Origin: Hymenobacter sp. UV11
GTDB taxonomy: Bacteria; Bacteroidota; Bacteroidia; Cytophagales; Hymenobacteraceae
Length of the DNA stretch: 64,000 nucleotides
Reading direction: 5' to 3'
Assembly (NCBI RefSeq): GCF_004684095.1
Contig: NZ_SRII01000004.1
Coordinates: 1 to 64,000, forward strand
The notes under the pieces are model-generated. The model was not told where the DNA came from, made no database searches, and was given only the letters and a program-made list of their open reading frames with translations. This document shows, in pieces, positions 36,101-43,350 of this stretch; within the stretch, counting starts at the first letter, position 1, and each line of letters opens with the position of its first letter. Both the position numbers and the translations under genes were made by a program.

Positions 36101-36320
36101 CCGGCACGCCATTGATGGCCCGTTCCAGGGGGGTAGCCACCGCCTTGGCGCACACCTCCGCGTTGGCACCCGTGTACTTGGCCGTCACCGTCACCGAAGG
36201 CGGTACGATGTCGGGGAACTGCGTGATGGGCAGCGTAAACAACGCCAGCCCACCCAGCAGCACCAGAAACACGGAAATAACCAGCGACAGAATCGGCCGG
36301 CGAATGAAAATGTCGAACAT
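33144..36320 (-). CDS. RND efflux permease, HAE1 (AcrB-like) family
   Basis: 1058 aa, the usual length. N-terminal MFDIFIRRPILSLVISVFLV begins the first of twelve transmembrane helices. Two large periplasmic loops follow the expected helices. In helix 4 the motif is VDNAIVVVEAV, so one of the two acidic positions of AcrB (Asp407-Asp408) is Asn, as in several other HAE1 branches. The second half has GLLGKNAILVIEFA and the closing GTAAAGGMLIGTLFGM. It is the proton-driven pump of the tripartite system; substrates are probably hydrophobic or amphiphilic drugs. Confidence 0.95.
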   Translation of the reverse strand: MFDIFIRRPILSLVISVFLVLLGGLALFTLPITQFPDIVPPSVTVTAKYTGANAEVCAKAVATPLERAINGVPGMTYMSSVSSNNGITIITVFFEVGTDPDLASVGVQNRVTTILDELPEEVIKAGVTTEKEVNSMLLYLNITSDDKSVGEKFIYNFADINVLQELKRINGVGFAEIMGSREYSMRIWLKPDRMAAYDVGTEDVVEAIRAQNVEAAPGKSGESSGTTQAQPLQYVLRYTGKLFEPEQYRNIVLRSNPDGSVLRLKAVADVEFGSLTYGMSSKTDGRPSAAIMLKQRPGSNASDVIANVKKRMAELQGTSFPPGMKYSIAYDVSRFLDASIHEVLRTLLEAFILVFIVVYLFLQDFRSTLIPALAVPVALISTLFFMQLLGFSINLLTLFALVLAIGIVVDNAIVVVEAVHAKMEEKHMSARAATFEAMHDISSSLIAITLVMSAVFIPVSFMSGPVGVFYRQFSLTLAIAIVISGINAVTLTPALCAIFLKTHEGERTGLMGRFFKGFNTRYDAIAGRYQGFLTAVAGRRLVTIGGLLFFFVATWGISRILPSGFIPTEDQGMVYVNVTTPPGATVERTEEVLNQVQRIAEKLKPVESISTLAGYSLVNDAAGSSYGMGMINLKSWDEREQSVPDFIKELEERTKGISDADIQFLPPPAVPGFGNSSGFELRVLDQSGRGDLQKTAAVAKTFLATLRKSPAIGEAFTGFNPNYPQYLIHVDQDVAAKEGVTVDRAMSTLQTLMGSYYASNFIRFGQMYKVMVQAGPEYRGRPDDLLALHVKNNRGEMVPFSTFIRLERVYGPDQLTRYNMYTSAMVNGDAAAGHSSGEAIKAIEEVAAKVLPRGYSFEWSGMTREQILSGDQALYVFGIVLIFVYLLLAAQYESLLLPLPVLLSLPTGIFGAFLSLKLLGLENNIYAQVALVMLIGLLGKNAILVIEFAEQRRRAGATVLEAAVQGAVSRLRPILMTSFAFIAGLIPLVLADGAGALGNRSIGTAAAGGMLIGTLFGMLLIPGLYVLFASFEKVKNLDSNEDEPDATPVVAEPELVAH

Positions 36321-36360
36321 GGTAAGTAATTAGCAATGAGCAATTAACAATGAGCACGTT

Positions 36361-36482
36361 GTCATTGCGAGCGCAACGAAGTGGAGCGCGGCAATCTTTC
36401 CTTCACGTTAGGGGTACTAATTCAACGAAGCGAACGACCAAGGAAAGATTGCCGCGCTTCACTTCGTTGCGCTCGCAATGAC
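36361..36482. repeat. Inverted repeat, family A (copy 3)
   Basis: Arms GTCATTGCGAGCGCAACGAA and the complement ending GCTCGCAATGAC, with an inner GGCAATCTTTCCTT/AAGGAAAGATTGCC stem. It lies inside the RND operon, between the adaptor and permease genes, where a strong terminator would be unexpected. A short family F fragment (AGCAATTAACAATGAGC) sits at 36329-36354. Confidence 0.92.
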
Positions 36483-36492
36483 AAACGGCCCG

Positions 36493-37641
36493 TCACTCCC
36501 CATTCTTCGCCAGCAGCGAATCCATCTGCACCGTCCGACCCTGGATTTTCTGGCCGTCGTGCAGCTCGGGCGCGCCCTCGTACACCACGCGCTCGCCGGG
36601 TTTCAGGCCGCTCTGCACCACGTAGAAGTCGCCGAGGCGCGTCTGCGGTATGAAGCTGCGTGGGTGAATAGTGTTGGTTTTGTCGACTACGTACACGTAG
36701 TTTTTATCCTGCAGCTCAAACACCGCCCGCTGGGGCACCAGCAGCGCATCGGGGAGGGTAGAGGTGAGGCGCACCTTGCCCGAGGCGCCGTGCTTGAGCA
36801 TGCGCTGCGGGTTGGGGAAGCGCGCCCGGAAGGCCAGCGAGCCCGTGTTTGGATTAAACTCGCTCTCGGTGGTTTCGATGAGGCCGCCCATGGCGTAGCG
36901 CGAGCCGTCGGCCAGCGTGAGCTGCACCGAATCAGGGTGGCGCTCGGGGTGCTGCTGGCGGGCCTTCACGTAGGCCATGTAGTTGGCCTCCGCCACGTTG
37001 AAGTAGGCGTACACCGCGTGTAAGTCAGACACCGTCGTGAGCAGCGTGCCCTTCTCCACGATGCTGCCCACCTTGAGCGGAATGCGGTCAATTACGCCAT
37101 CAAACGGCGCGCGCACCAGCGTGTAGCCGATGTTGAGCTGGGCAGCGGCTACCCCGGTGCGGGCGTCGGCCACGCGGGCCTCGGCGTCCTTCACCTTGCT
37201 GTTGGCCAGTTCCAGCTCGCTCTTGGCAATCACGTTTTTGCCCACCAGCAGGCGCACGCGCTCGCGCTCTACGCGGGCCGAGGCAGCCTGGGCCTGGGCG
37301 CTGGCCACGGAGGCTTCGGCCTGGTTGCGCGTGTTCTTAAACGCGCTGGCATTGAGGCGGAACAGCGGCTGGCCCTTCTTCACGGGCCGGCCCTCATCCA
37401 CAAAAATGTGTTCCAGAAAGCCGTTGACCTGCGCCCGCACCTCCACGTTGCGCACCGCCTGAATATCGGCCACGTAGTCGTGAAACAACTCCTGCTCCGA
37501 GTTTTTGAGGGTCACGACGGGCACTTCGGCCGGGGCCTCGGCGGTGTCCTTCTCGGCCTTGGCCGAGCAGCCGCCGAGCAGGCCCGCCGTGGTGGCCAGC
37601 AGCGCGAACGAGAAAAAAGAGCGACTAAAAACGGTGTGCAT
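36493..37641 (-). CDS. RND efflux periplasmic adaptor subunit (MFP)
   Basis: 382 aa from the ATG at 37641. The start is a lipoprotein signal (LATTAGLLGGC, Cys25). The order is barrel-sandwich half, alpha-hairpin (about 100-165; NQAEASVASAQAQAASARVE), second lipoyl half (LVRAPFDGVIDRI), beta-barrel and membrane-proximal domain. It bridges the permease and the outer-membrane tunnel. First of the three pump genes; it is 37 bp after a small anchored protein. Confidence 0.94.
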   Translation of the reverse strand: MHTVFSRSFFSFALLATTAGLLGGCSAKAEKDTAEAPAEVPVVTLKNSEQELFHDYVADIQAVRNVEVRAQVNGFLEHIFVDEGRPVKKGQPLFRLNASAFKNTRNQAEASVASAQAQAASARVERERVRLLVGKNVIAKSELELANSKVKDAEARVADARTGVAAAQLNIGYTLVRAPFDGVIDRIPLKVGSIVEKGTLLTTVSDLHAVYAYFNVAEANYMAYVKARQQHPERHPDSVQLTLADGSRYAMGGLIETTESEFNPNTGSLAFRARFPNPQRMLKHGASGKVRLTSTLPDALLVPQRAVFELQDKNYVYVVDKTNTIHPRSFIPQTRLGDFYVVQSGLKPGERVVYEGAPELHDGQKIQGRTVQMDSLLAKNGE

Positions 37642-37678
37642 GGGTAGAGAAATGAGCAATGGAAAAGGCCTCGGCCGG

Positions 37679-37948
37679 CTATTGGGAAGGTACGGCGGCG
37701 GTGGGCAGGGCGGCCGACGCCGGAGGGCGCAGGGCCAGCAGGCTGTCCTGGCGCTGGTGGTCGGCCTGGCAGTGGGCCAGCAGCTTCTGCGTCATGCGCA
37801 GGTCGGCTTCGGTTTCCTGCAAGTCGTCGAAGTCACCGGCCACAGCCGGCCGCGAATAAAGCAGGAAACCATTGAATACCAATGATAACACCAGCGCCCC
37901 GCCCAGCAGCAAGGCCAGAAAATTTAAGGAGCGTGGTTTGGGAGACAT
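37679..37948 (-). CDS. Hypothetical small membrane-anchored protein upstream of the RND operon
   Basis: 89 aa. A basic start (MSPKPRSLN) and a hydrophobic segment (about 10-31) suggest a signal anchor. The outer part is helical and acidic (DFDDLQETEADLRMTQKLLAH), then Pro/Ala-rich. It lies 37 bp before the adaptor gene on the same strand and is probably part of the operon. It might be an accessory or sensor piece; no family recognised. A family C repeat separates it from the kinase gene. Confidence 0.6.
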   Translation of the reverse strand: MSPKPRSLNFLALLLGGALVLSLVFNGFLLYSRPAVAGDFDDLQETEADLRMTQKLLAHCQADHQRQDSLLALRPPASAALPTAAVPSQ

Positions 37949-38045
37949 AGGTAAGTAGCATGGTTCAACTACTTACAAAGTACTCAATCTGACATTAAAA
38001 CGGTGTGAGAACCGTATTAAAAAAGATGAAAATCCAGTGAAAATA

Positions 38046-38154
38046 GTAGTGTGAAGTTTCCACTTCGTGCGCGGGCGGCGCGAGCAGGCGGAACCGAGCG
38101 GCGCGCCCGACCATGCTCGCGCCGCTCGCGCACGAAGTGGAAACTTCACACTAC
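38046..38154. repeat. Inverted repeat, family C (copy 2)
   Basis: Arms GTAGTGTGAAGTTTCCACTT and the complement ending AAGTGGAAACTTCACACTAC, with an inner GCGGGCGGCGCGAGC stem and a shared GCAGGCGGAACCG. The final CTAC contains the stop codon (38151-38153) of the histidine kinase gene. Compensatory changes against copy 1 (GCGCGAA to TGTGAA in both arms) keep the pairing. Confidence 0.93.
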
Positions 38155-39527
38155 GCCGCGGCCGGTAACCATACCGTTGCCGTGGTCCCTACCCCCTCTG
38201 CCGAGGCCAGGGCCAGCCGGCCGCCGTGGCGCTGCACGATGCGTTGGGTGAGGGGTAGGCCCAGGCCGTAGCCGGGGCGGCCCAGGGCGCCGGGCGCCCG
38301 GTACAGCGGCTCGTAGATGTGGCCCAGCTCGTCGGGGCTGAGGCCGCGGCCCCGGTCGATGACGCGCACTTGCAGCACGGTGGGGCCGTCGTAGCCCAGC
38401 TCGGCCAGCACCGGCCCAGTTGAGTACTTACCGGCATTGTCGAGCAGGTTGAGCAGGGCCGTGGTGAGCAGCTCGGCATTGCCGGGCACCATAAATACGT
38501 CGGTGTCGGCCGCCGCGTCGGGCAGCGTGCCGAAGGCTAGGCGCAGCTCACGGCCGGGATACTTGGCGCGGGCATATTCGAGGGCCTGGCTCAGGCACTC
38601 ATCGAGGCGCACCGGCGTAAAGGGGGGTAGGGTGCCATCGGCCCTAGCCAGCGCCAACAGGCTGGTGGTGAGGCTCTGCAGGTGGCGGGCGGCGTCGAGC
38701 GAGTGGGCCAGGCTCTCGCGGGCGGCGGGCAGGGTAGCATCGTAGGCCAGGGCCGTTTCGAGGGTGCCGGTGAGGGTAGTGAGGGGCGTGCGCAGCTCGT
38801 GCGAGGCGTGGCTGAGAAAGCTCTTCTGGGCCTCAAAGGCCTGCTCCAGCCCGGCCAGCATGCCGTTGAAGGCGCGCGCCAGCTGGGCCAGCTCGTCGCG
38901 CCCGTTGCCCTCGGGCAGCCGCCTACCCAGGTTGGTGGCCGAAATGCGCCCCGCCTGCCGGCCAATGCGCGCCACCGGCGCCAGCGCCGCCCCCGCAAAG
39001 TACCAGCCGGCCAAAATGGTGAGCGCCAGCGCACCCACGTTGCCCAGCAGCAGCAGCAGCCCCAGCTGGTGCAGCCGCGCCCAGCCCAGCTGGTCGTCGG
39101 CCGACACAAAAATGCGGTAGGGCGCGCCCGCGTGGTCGTAGCCCAGGCCCACCGCCTCGCGCCGCCCGCCCAGCCCGAATGCTACCTGCTGCCCCGGCCC
39201 CAGCGCCGCCAGCCGGGCGCGGTACGGCGCTTGGTCAAAGTCGTCGGCGCTGCTGTAGCGCAGCTCGCCGCCCGGCCCATAAATACTGATTTGCTCATTC
39301 GCCAGCGTCAGCAAATCGCGACGGCGCAGGGTGCCCAGTTGCCCGGTTTCGAGCTTGCCGGGCCGGATAAGCAGCCGCGCCGCCAGCGTAGCGCTGGTGC
39401 CCAGCCGGTGCTCAAAGCGCTGCGCCCGCGTGCTGACGTTGAAATAATAAATGAACGCCGAAAAGCTGACCTGAATCGCCAGCACCACCAGCGTAAAGCG
39501 CAGCATCAGCTTATTACGAATCAGCAC
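38151..39527 (-). CDS. Sensor histidine kinase, HAMP/HisKA type
   Basis: 458 aa from the GTG at 39527. An ATG at 39572 would add 15 residues coded by repeat sequence and is less likely. Transmembrane helices lie at about 7-30 and 155-180, with a periplasmic sensor region between. HAMP follows, then the HisKA H-box with His243 in SHASHELRTPL. The ATPase motifs are NLLDNAGKYS, DRGRGL and GYGLGLPL. With the regulator upstream it makes an OmpR-type system. The stop codon lies within a family C repeat. Confidence 0.93.
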   Translation of the reverse strand: MLIRNKLMLRFTLVVLAIQVSFSAFIYYFNVSTRAQRFEHRLGTSATLAARLLIRPGKLETGQLGTLRRRDLLTLANEQISIYGPGGELRYSSADDFDQAPYRARLAALGPGQQVAFGLGGRREAVGLGYDHAGAPYRIFVSADDQLGWARLHQLGLLLLLGNVGALALTILAGWYFAGAALAPVARIGRQAGRISATNLGRRLPEGNGRDELAQLARAFNGMLAGLEQAFEAQKSFLSHASHELRTPLTTLTGTLETALAYDATLPAARESLAHSLDAARHLQSLTTSLLALARADGTLPPFTPVRLDECLSQALEYARAKYPGRELRLAFGTLPDAAADTDVFMVPGNAELLTTALLNLLDNAGKYSTGPVLAELGYDGPTVLQVRVIDRGRGLSPDELGHIYEPLYRAPGALGRPGYGLGLPLTQRIVQRHGGRLALASAEGVGTTATVWLPAAA

Positions 39528-39553
39528 AGTTTTTTGAATGGGTAATGGGTACT

Positions 39554-39678
39554 GGGCAATAAAGAACGTCATGCTGAGCTTGTCGAAGCATCTCTACCGT
39601 GCTACTAACCTCAAACGTTGGAAGTTAGTGATGCAAAAGAGATGCTACGACAAGCTCAGCATGACGTTCTTTATTGCC
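39554..39678. repeat. Inverted repeat, family B (copy 1)
   Basis: Arms of about 33 bp (GGGCAATAAAGAACGTCATG and the complement ending CATGACGTTCTTTATTGCCC), extending to GCTGAGCTTGTCG, plus a looser AAGCATCTC/GAGATGCT. It lies between the response regulator and histidine kinase genes and supplies the unlikely upstream ATG of the kinase. Confidence 0.93.
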
Positions 39679-39691
39679 CCTCATAGGGTCC

Positions 39692-40369
39692 CTACCCCTC
39701 CCGCATCACGTAGCCCATGCCCACCACGGTATGGATGAGCTTAGGCGAGAAATCGCGGTCCAGCTTCTTGCGCAAATAGCTCACGTACACGTCAATGACA
39801 TTCGTAGTCGTGTCAAAATCCAGGTCCCAGACGCGCTCGGCGATATCGACGCGCGAGATGACGCGGCCGCGGTTGCGCAGCAGGTGCTCCAGCAGCGAGT
39901 ACTCGCGAGTGGTGAGGGCGATGCGCTGGCCGGCGCGGGTCACGGATTTGGCGTCGAGGTCGAGCACAAGGTCGGCCATGCGCAGCTCGCGGCGCTCGTC
40001 GCCGGCGGCGGCGTAGCGCTGGGTGAGGGCGCGGGCCCGCATCAACAACTCTCTGAATTCGAAGGGTTTGACCAGGTAGTCGTCGGCGCCGGCCGCGAAG
40101 CCGGCTTCCTTATCGTCGAGGCTGTCGAGGGCCGTGAGCAACAGCACCGGCACCCGGCGGTGGTTCGCCCGAATGCGCTGGCACAGCTCCACGCCGTTGA
40201 GGTAGGGCAGGTTCACGTCCAGAATTACGAGGTCGTATGGCTGCTGGTCATAGAGCGACCAGCCCGTGCGCCCGTCGTAGGCCACGGTCAGGTCGTAGCC
40301 CTCGTGCTCAAAACCTTTTTTGATGAACGAGGCCAGCGGCGGCTCGTCTTCCACCAAGAGTATTTTCAT
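39692..40369 (-). CDS. Response regulator, OmpR/PhoB family
   Basis: 225 aa. The receiver domain (1-115) has the acidic pair at E7-D8, phosphoacceptor Asp51 (VILDVNLP) and the KPFEF loop. The winged-helix DNA-binding domain follows (LTTREYSLLEHLLRNRGRVIS, DTTTNVIDVYVSYLRKKL). It sits directly before the kinase gene and upstream of the RND pump genes on the same strand, so control of the pump is the simplest guess. Family B DNA separates the regulator from the kinase. Confidence 0.95.
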   Translation of the reverse strand: MKILLVEDEPPLASFIKKGFEHEGYDLTVAYDGRTGWSLYDQQPYDLVILDVNLPYLNGVELCQRIRANHRRVPVLLLTALDSLDDKEAGFAAGADDYLVKPFEFRELLMRARALTQRYAAAGDERRELRMADLVLDLDAKSVTRAGQRIALTTREYSLLEHLLRNRGRVISRVDIAERVWDLDFDTTTNVIDVYVSYLRKKLDRDFSPKLIHTVVGMGYVMREG

Positions 40370-40413
40370 AAACGCAACGTACTAACGGGCCATGCTGGGC
40401 CGGCTTCACCAAC

Positions 40414-40449
40414 AACAGGCTGCCTCACCCCAAGGCGAAGCAGCCTGTT
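40414..40449. terminator. Hairpin between the response regulator and DinB genes
   Basis: Perfect 10-bp stem AACAGGCTGC/GCAGCCTGTT with a 16-base loop, in the leader of the response regulator gene and downstream of the DinB gene. The T-tract is weak on both sides, so terminator function is only likely. Confidence 0.5.
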
Positions 40450-40454
40450 AAAAA

Positions 40455-40528
40455 TGTAAAACGGAGTGGCACTCCGTTTCCGCGTGAACGAGTCGTTCAA
40501 CGATAAGCGGAGTGCCACTCCGTTTTAC
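40455..40528. repeat. Inverted repeat, family E
   Basis: Arms TGTAAAACGGAGTGGCACTC and the complement ending AGTGCCACTCCGTTTTACA are perfect over 22 bp. A second, inner dyad CGAGTCGTTCAACG lies in the loop. The right arm includes the stop codon of the DinB gene (TTA at 40525-40527). Only one copy was seen. Confidence 0.9.
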
Positions 40529-41016
40529 AGCTGCGGAACTACCTGGCCGGCTTGCTCGCGGCAGTAGGTGATGAAGTCGGAGTTAACCGGCTCCAGGCCG
40601 CCTTCGCGCATTTTGACTGCCACCTGGCCGCGGTGGTAGCTGGCGTGCACCACGCAGTGCGTCAGGATATCGCTCACCTGCGAGTCGAAGGCATCGCCCT
40701 GGGAGTTAGCGTATTGAATGTGGCGCAGCAGCTCGGTTTCGTCGGCGTTGGCGCAGAGGTCGGCAAATGCCTGCGAGGTTTGCTCGTGCCAGTGGTGCAG
40801 GCCGGCCAGGTCGTGCTCCTGCCACACCTTGAGGGGGCTGGCTGTGCCGCTGAGGCGCGCAATCCAGATGGCCTGGGCATTAATGACGTGGCTGAAAATG
40901 CGCAGCGCGGGCTGAGGAGCTTCTTTGCCGGCGGCTACCGACGAGTCGAGGCGGCGCAGCAAGGTTTCGTTGGCCCACACGTTGAAGGTGCCGAGCTTGG
41001 CGATGGTGTTAATCAT
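40525..41016 (-). CDS. DinB family protein
   Basis: 163 aa, a four-helix-bundle DinB/YfiT protein. The expected metal-site His residues are visible: one in the second helix (RIFSHVINAQAIW) and the HxxxH pair in HASYHRGQV. The family includes metal-dependent thiol transferases (some using bacillithiol) and other enzymes. A bacillithiol reductase-like gene lies elsewhere in this window, so thiol-transferase activity is possible, but the substrate is unknown. The stop codon is in a family E repeat. Confidence 0.88.
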   Translation of the reverse strand: MINTIAKLGTFNVWANETLLRRLDSSVAAGKEAPQPALRIFSHVINAQAIWIARLSGTASPLKVWQEHDLAGLHHWHEQTSQAFADLCANADETELLRHIQYANSQGDAFDSQVSDILTHCVVHASYHRGQVAVKMREGGLEPVNSDFITYCREQAGQVVPQL

Positions 41017-41021
41017 TGGTT

Positions 41022-41149
41022 GAATTATGAGTTATGAATTGAGAGCTATGAGTTGAAAAGTCATCATCCATGAGCCAAAGCTAAGGCCACGCCAGATAGC
41101 GGCCGGCCAGCTTTTAACTCATAACTCATAACTTTTAACTCATAACTAA
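41022..41149. repeat. Family F inverted repeat (TTATGAGTTATGAATT type)
   Basis: Left arm 41022-41060 is built of GAGTTATGAATT-like units; right arm 41111-41149 repeats CTTTTAACTCATAACTCATA. The arms are mostly complementary around a GC-richer 50-bp centre. It fills the gap between the DinB gene and the lipoprotein gene, ending three bases before the latter's stop codon. Confidence 0.75.
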
Positions 41150-41152
41150 GCA

Positions 41153-41617
41153 TCACCGCGGGTCTTGCCACACCAGCTGCTCGTTGGTTTTGCGCTTGTC
41201 GAAGCTGCCGCAGCGGCCGTCGCCCTTGCCCGTGATGCCACCCTCGGGGTGGCACAGCACGTGGCCTTGCAGGTCGTAGAGCGTCGATTGCTGGTCGCAG
41301 CACGGCGCCGACTCATAATACACCGATTCGCCGTCGTAGCGGTAGCGCGTGATGCGGATAATGGGGTTGCGCTTGCGCGTGGCCAGGATACTCTGGATGC
41401 GGCTTTCGAGCCACGCGGGGCGCGCGGTGCTGTCGAGGCGCATGTCGCGGGTGGGCACGCCATCCACGGTGTTAGCGCTGGTGGGGGCCACGGTATTGTC
41501 CGAAACGAAGGTTTCGGATGGCGGGGTAGTAGGGGTATTCACTACCACATCTTGCTGGCAGGCGCCCAGCGACAAAGCCAACAGGGTAATCGTAACGGGA
41601 ATAAAAAAACGGCGCAT
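41153..41617 (-). CDS. Hypothetical lipoprotein (DUF6970-like)
   Basis: 154 aa. Lipobox LSLGAC (Cys20) shows a lipoprotein. After a Thr/Ser/Pro-rich linker comes a compact domain (about 65-150) with SRIQSILATRKRNPIIRITR, YESAPCCDQ and VLCHPEGGITGKGDG, plus four Cys that could form disulfides. This matches a small Bacteroidota domain family of unknown function. A single gene, between a family F repeat and the dgkA/GNAT pair. Confidence 0.75.
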   Translation of the reverse strand: MRRFFIPVTITLLALSLGACQQDVVVNTPTTPPSETFVSDNTVAPTSANTVDGVPTRDMRLDSTARPAWLESRIQSILATRKRNPIIRITRYRYDGESVYYESAPCCDQQSTLYDLQGHVLCHPEGGITGKGDGRCGSFDKRKTNEQLVWQDPR

Positions 41618-41677
41618 AAGAAGGGGGTAGGGAAACGCGAGACTCAGAAATAGTCTTACGTCAACCAGCCCGCATAG

Positions 41678-42085
41678 TTAGCGCGGCAGTAAGGCCCATA
41701 TTTTGGGGCCGAATATGCAGCTGCCCACCGCCAGCGCGCCCAGCGCGGCTAATAGCACGGCGCCGGCCGCCACGTCTTTGGCCTTGCCAGCCAGCGGGTG
41801 GTAATCGGGCGAGGCCAGATTAGTGAGCGTTTCGATAGCCGTGTTGAACAGCTCGGCGGCCCATACGCCGGTCACCGCCAGCGCCACCAGCGCCCACTCG
41901 CTCAGGCTCAGCCTCATATAAAGCCCCAGCCCCAGCACCGCCACCGTGGCTACCGCATGAAACTGCAAGTGCAGCTCGGAGCGCAGCGCTGCCCCTACCC
42001 CCCGAAAGGCGTGCCCAAAGCTGGCCGCCCGGCGCCGCAGTAGTCCCGGCCGCCCGGCAGGGGGTAGGGGACCGGTTTCAGACAT
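41678..42085 (-). CDS. dgkA: Diacylglycerol/undecaprenol kinase family protein
   Basis: 135 aa from the ATG at 42085. Three transmembrane helices and the DgkA signature are present (ELFNTAIETLTNL, then HPLAGKAKDVAAGAVLL), with the conserved Glu and Lys-Asp residues. The enzyme is an integral membrane kinase that phosphorylates diacylglycerol or undecaprenol. Its ATG overlaps the TGA stop of the upstream acetyltransferase gene by eight bases, so the two are translated as a coupled pair. Confidence 0.92.
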   Translation of the reverse strand: MSETGPLPPAGRPGLLRRRAASFGHAFRGVGAALRSELHLQFHAVATVAVLGLGLYMRLSLSEWALVALAVTGVWAAELFNTAIETLTNLASPDYHPLAGKAKDVAAGAVLLAALGALAVGSCIFGPKIWALLPR

Positions 42086-42665
42086 TGTACTCGGCAAAGG
42101 TGGTGCGCCGTAGCTCGTGCCACTCGGGCCGCAAAATGCTGAAGATGACCGTGTCGCGCCGGTAGTTGTCCTGCCCGAAGCGGTGGCTGCGCAGGGTGCC
42201 CTCCTCGGTGGCGCCCATGCGGCGCATGGCGGTTTGCGACTTGTGGTTGCGGCTGTCGGTTTCCAGCTCCACGCGCTCGCAGCCCAGTTGGTCGAAGGCG
42301 TAGCCCAGCAGCAAGTGTTTGGCCGCCCGGTTGAGTCCCGTGCGCTGAAACTCAGCGCCCAGCCAGGTGTAGCCAATGCTCAGCTTCTGGTTGTCGGGGT
42401 CGATGTGGTAGTAGCTGGTGCTGCCCGCCAGCCGCCCGCTGCCCCGGTCAATAATCACGAAGGGGTAGCGCTGCCCGGCCTGCCGCGCCTGCTCGGCGGC
42501 CGCCATATAGGCGGCCAGGCTCAGCACATCGTCGGCGCGGGTGATGGTAAACTGCCAGATTTCGGGGTCGAAAGCAATGAGCTTCAGGGCTTCGAAATCA
42601 GTGGCTTCGAGCGGGCGCAGGCGCACGCGGCTGTTTTCCAGTACAATGTTTTGGGAACAATCCAT
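42078..42665 (-). CDS. GNAT family N-acetyltransferase (RimJ/RimL-like)
   Basis: 195 aa from the ATG at 42665. The RimL-type GNAT fold is visible: RLRPLEATDFEALKLIAF, the SIGYTWLGAEFQRTGLNRAAK segment that binds acetyl-CoA, and CERVELETDSRNHKSQTAMRRMG. The substrate (protein N-terminus, amino acid or antibiotic) is unknown. It is translationally coupled to dgkA. Confidence 0.9.
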   Translation of the reverse strand: MDCSQNIVLENSRVRLRPLEATDFEALKLIAFDPEIWQFTITRADDVLSLAAYMAAAEQARQAGQRYPFVIIDRGSGRLAGSTSYYHIDPDNQKLSIGYTWLGAEFQRTGLNRAAKHLLLGYAFDQLGCERVELETDSRNHKSQTAMRRMGATEEGTLRSHRFGQDNYRRDTVIFSILRPEWHELRRTTFAEYNV

Positions 42666-42745
42666 AGGGATGGCAAAAGCTGGTACGAGCCGCAAAGATG
42701 CCCGCTAATGGCGAATTGCCAAATCGCCTACCCCCCTCAAAAGCA

Positions 42746-42780
42746 AGCAGCCCCGCGCCGGGTGGGCGCGGGGCTGCTGG
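42746..42780 (-). terminator. Rho-independent terminator
   Basis: AGCAGCCCCGCGCC pairs with GGCGCGGGGCTGCT around a short loop. On the minus strand a TTGCTTTT tract follows. It ends the small exported protein gene and lies before the GNAT gene. Confidence 0.85.
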
Positions 42781-42793
42781 TCAGGCTGCTAGG

Positions 42794-43117
42794 TTAGCGC
42801 ACCTGCCCATCGTGCTTTTGGCGGTTGATGGCGCGGCTATCGCGGTTCTCCGTCTGGCGCAAGTCTTGGCGCTCGCCGGGCGTTACCACGCCGTCGGCGC
42901 GGGCGGCTCGCTTTTCGGCCGTTAGGCCGGCTTCGCGGCCCCGCATACGGGCAGCTTCGCGGTGGTTCAGCTCACCCGAGGCGACGCCCTGGCGAATACG
43001 GGCGCGCTGGTTTTGCTCGCGGGCATTGACAACGGGCGTGCGGGTTTGGGCCTGAGCCGTGGCGAGACTGGCTACTACGAGCAGGGCGGCGGCAGCCGAA
43101 AACAAACGATTATTCAT
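42794..43117 (-). CDS. Hypothetical exported Arg-rich protein
   Basis: 107 aa. A signal peptide (SAAAALLVVASLATAQAQ) precedes a mature part rich in Arg, Ala, Glu and Gln (REQNQRARIRQGVASGELNH, EAARMRGREAGLTAEKRAA). The DGVVTPGERQDL segment resembles an EF-hand-like or helix-turn motif. Small proteins of this look occur widely in Hymenobacter, with unknown function. It has its own terminator. Confidence 0.75.
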   Translation of the reverse strand: MNNRLFSAAAALLVVASLATAQAQTRTPVVNAREQNQRARIRQGVASGELNHREAARMRGREAGLTAEKRAARADGVVTPGERQDLRQTENRDSRAINRQKHDGQVR

Positions 43118-43282
43118 GGCAAGGAGGGGTAAAGGGTGGGAGTCTCAACGAGGCCGTTCGACGCGCGCCACCCGCCGTGGTTTAGCCGCCCGCCTCAAAA
43201 AAAGCTGGGCCCGCCAGCGAGGCCACCCTACCCCCCTGAATTAAAGTAAGCAGCGATGAAGCAGCCGGGCACTGGTGAACAC

Positions 43283-43335
43283 AAAAAAGCGGCCGGAGCG
43301 GCTCGCCATTGGCTATGGCGCCGCTCCGGCCGCTT
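43283..43335 (-). terminator. Rho-independent terminator of fumC
   Basis: A 16-bp perfect stem (AAGCGGCCGGAGCGGC with its complement ending at 43335) has an 18-base loop. On the minus strand a TTTTTTG tract follows. It lies just after the fumC stop codon. Confidence 0.9.
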
Positions 43336-43350
43336 GGTTCAAGGCAAGGG

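Noticed and set aside
33144..36320. Asn in the VDN motif as a sign of an inactive RND pump
   Set aside because: Several functional HAE1 branches carry VDN in place of VDD, and all other motifs are intact, so this is not evidence of inactivity.
35004..36329. A 441-codon open frame opposite the RND permease gene
   Set aside because: It is a shadow of the permease gene, His/Arg/Gln-rich with no known motif, and the permease frame is complete.
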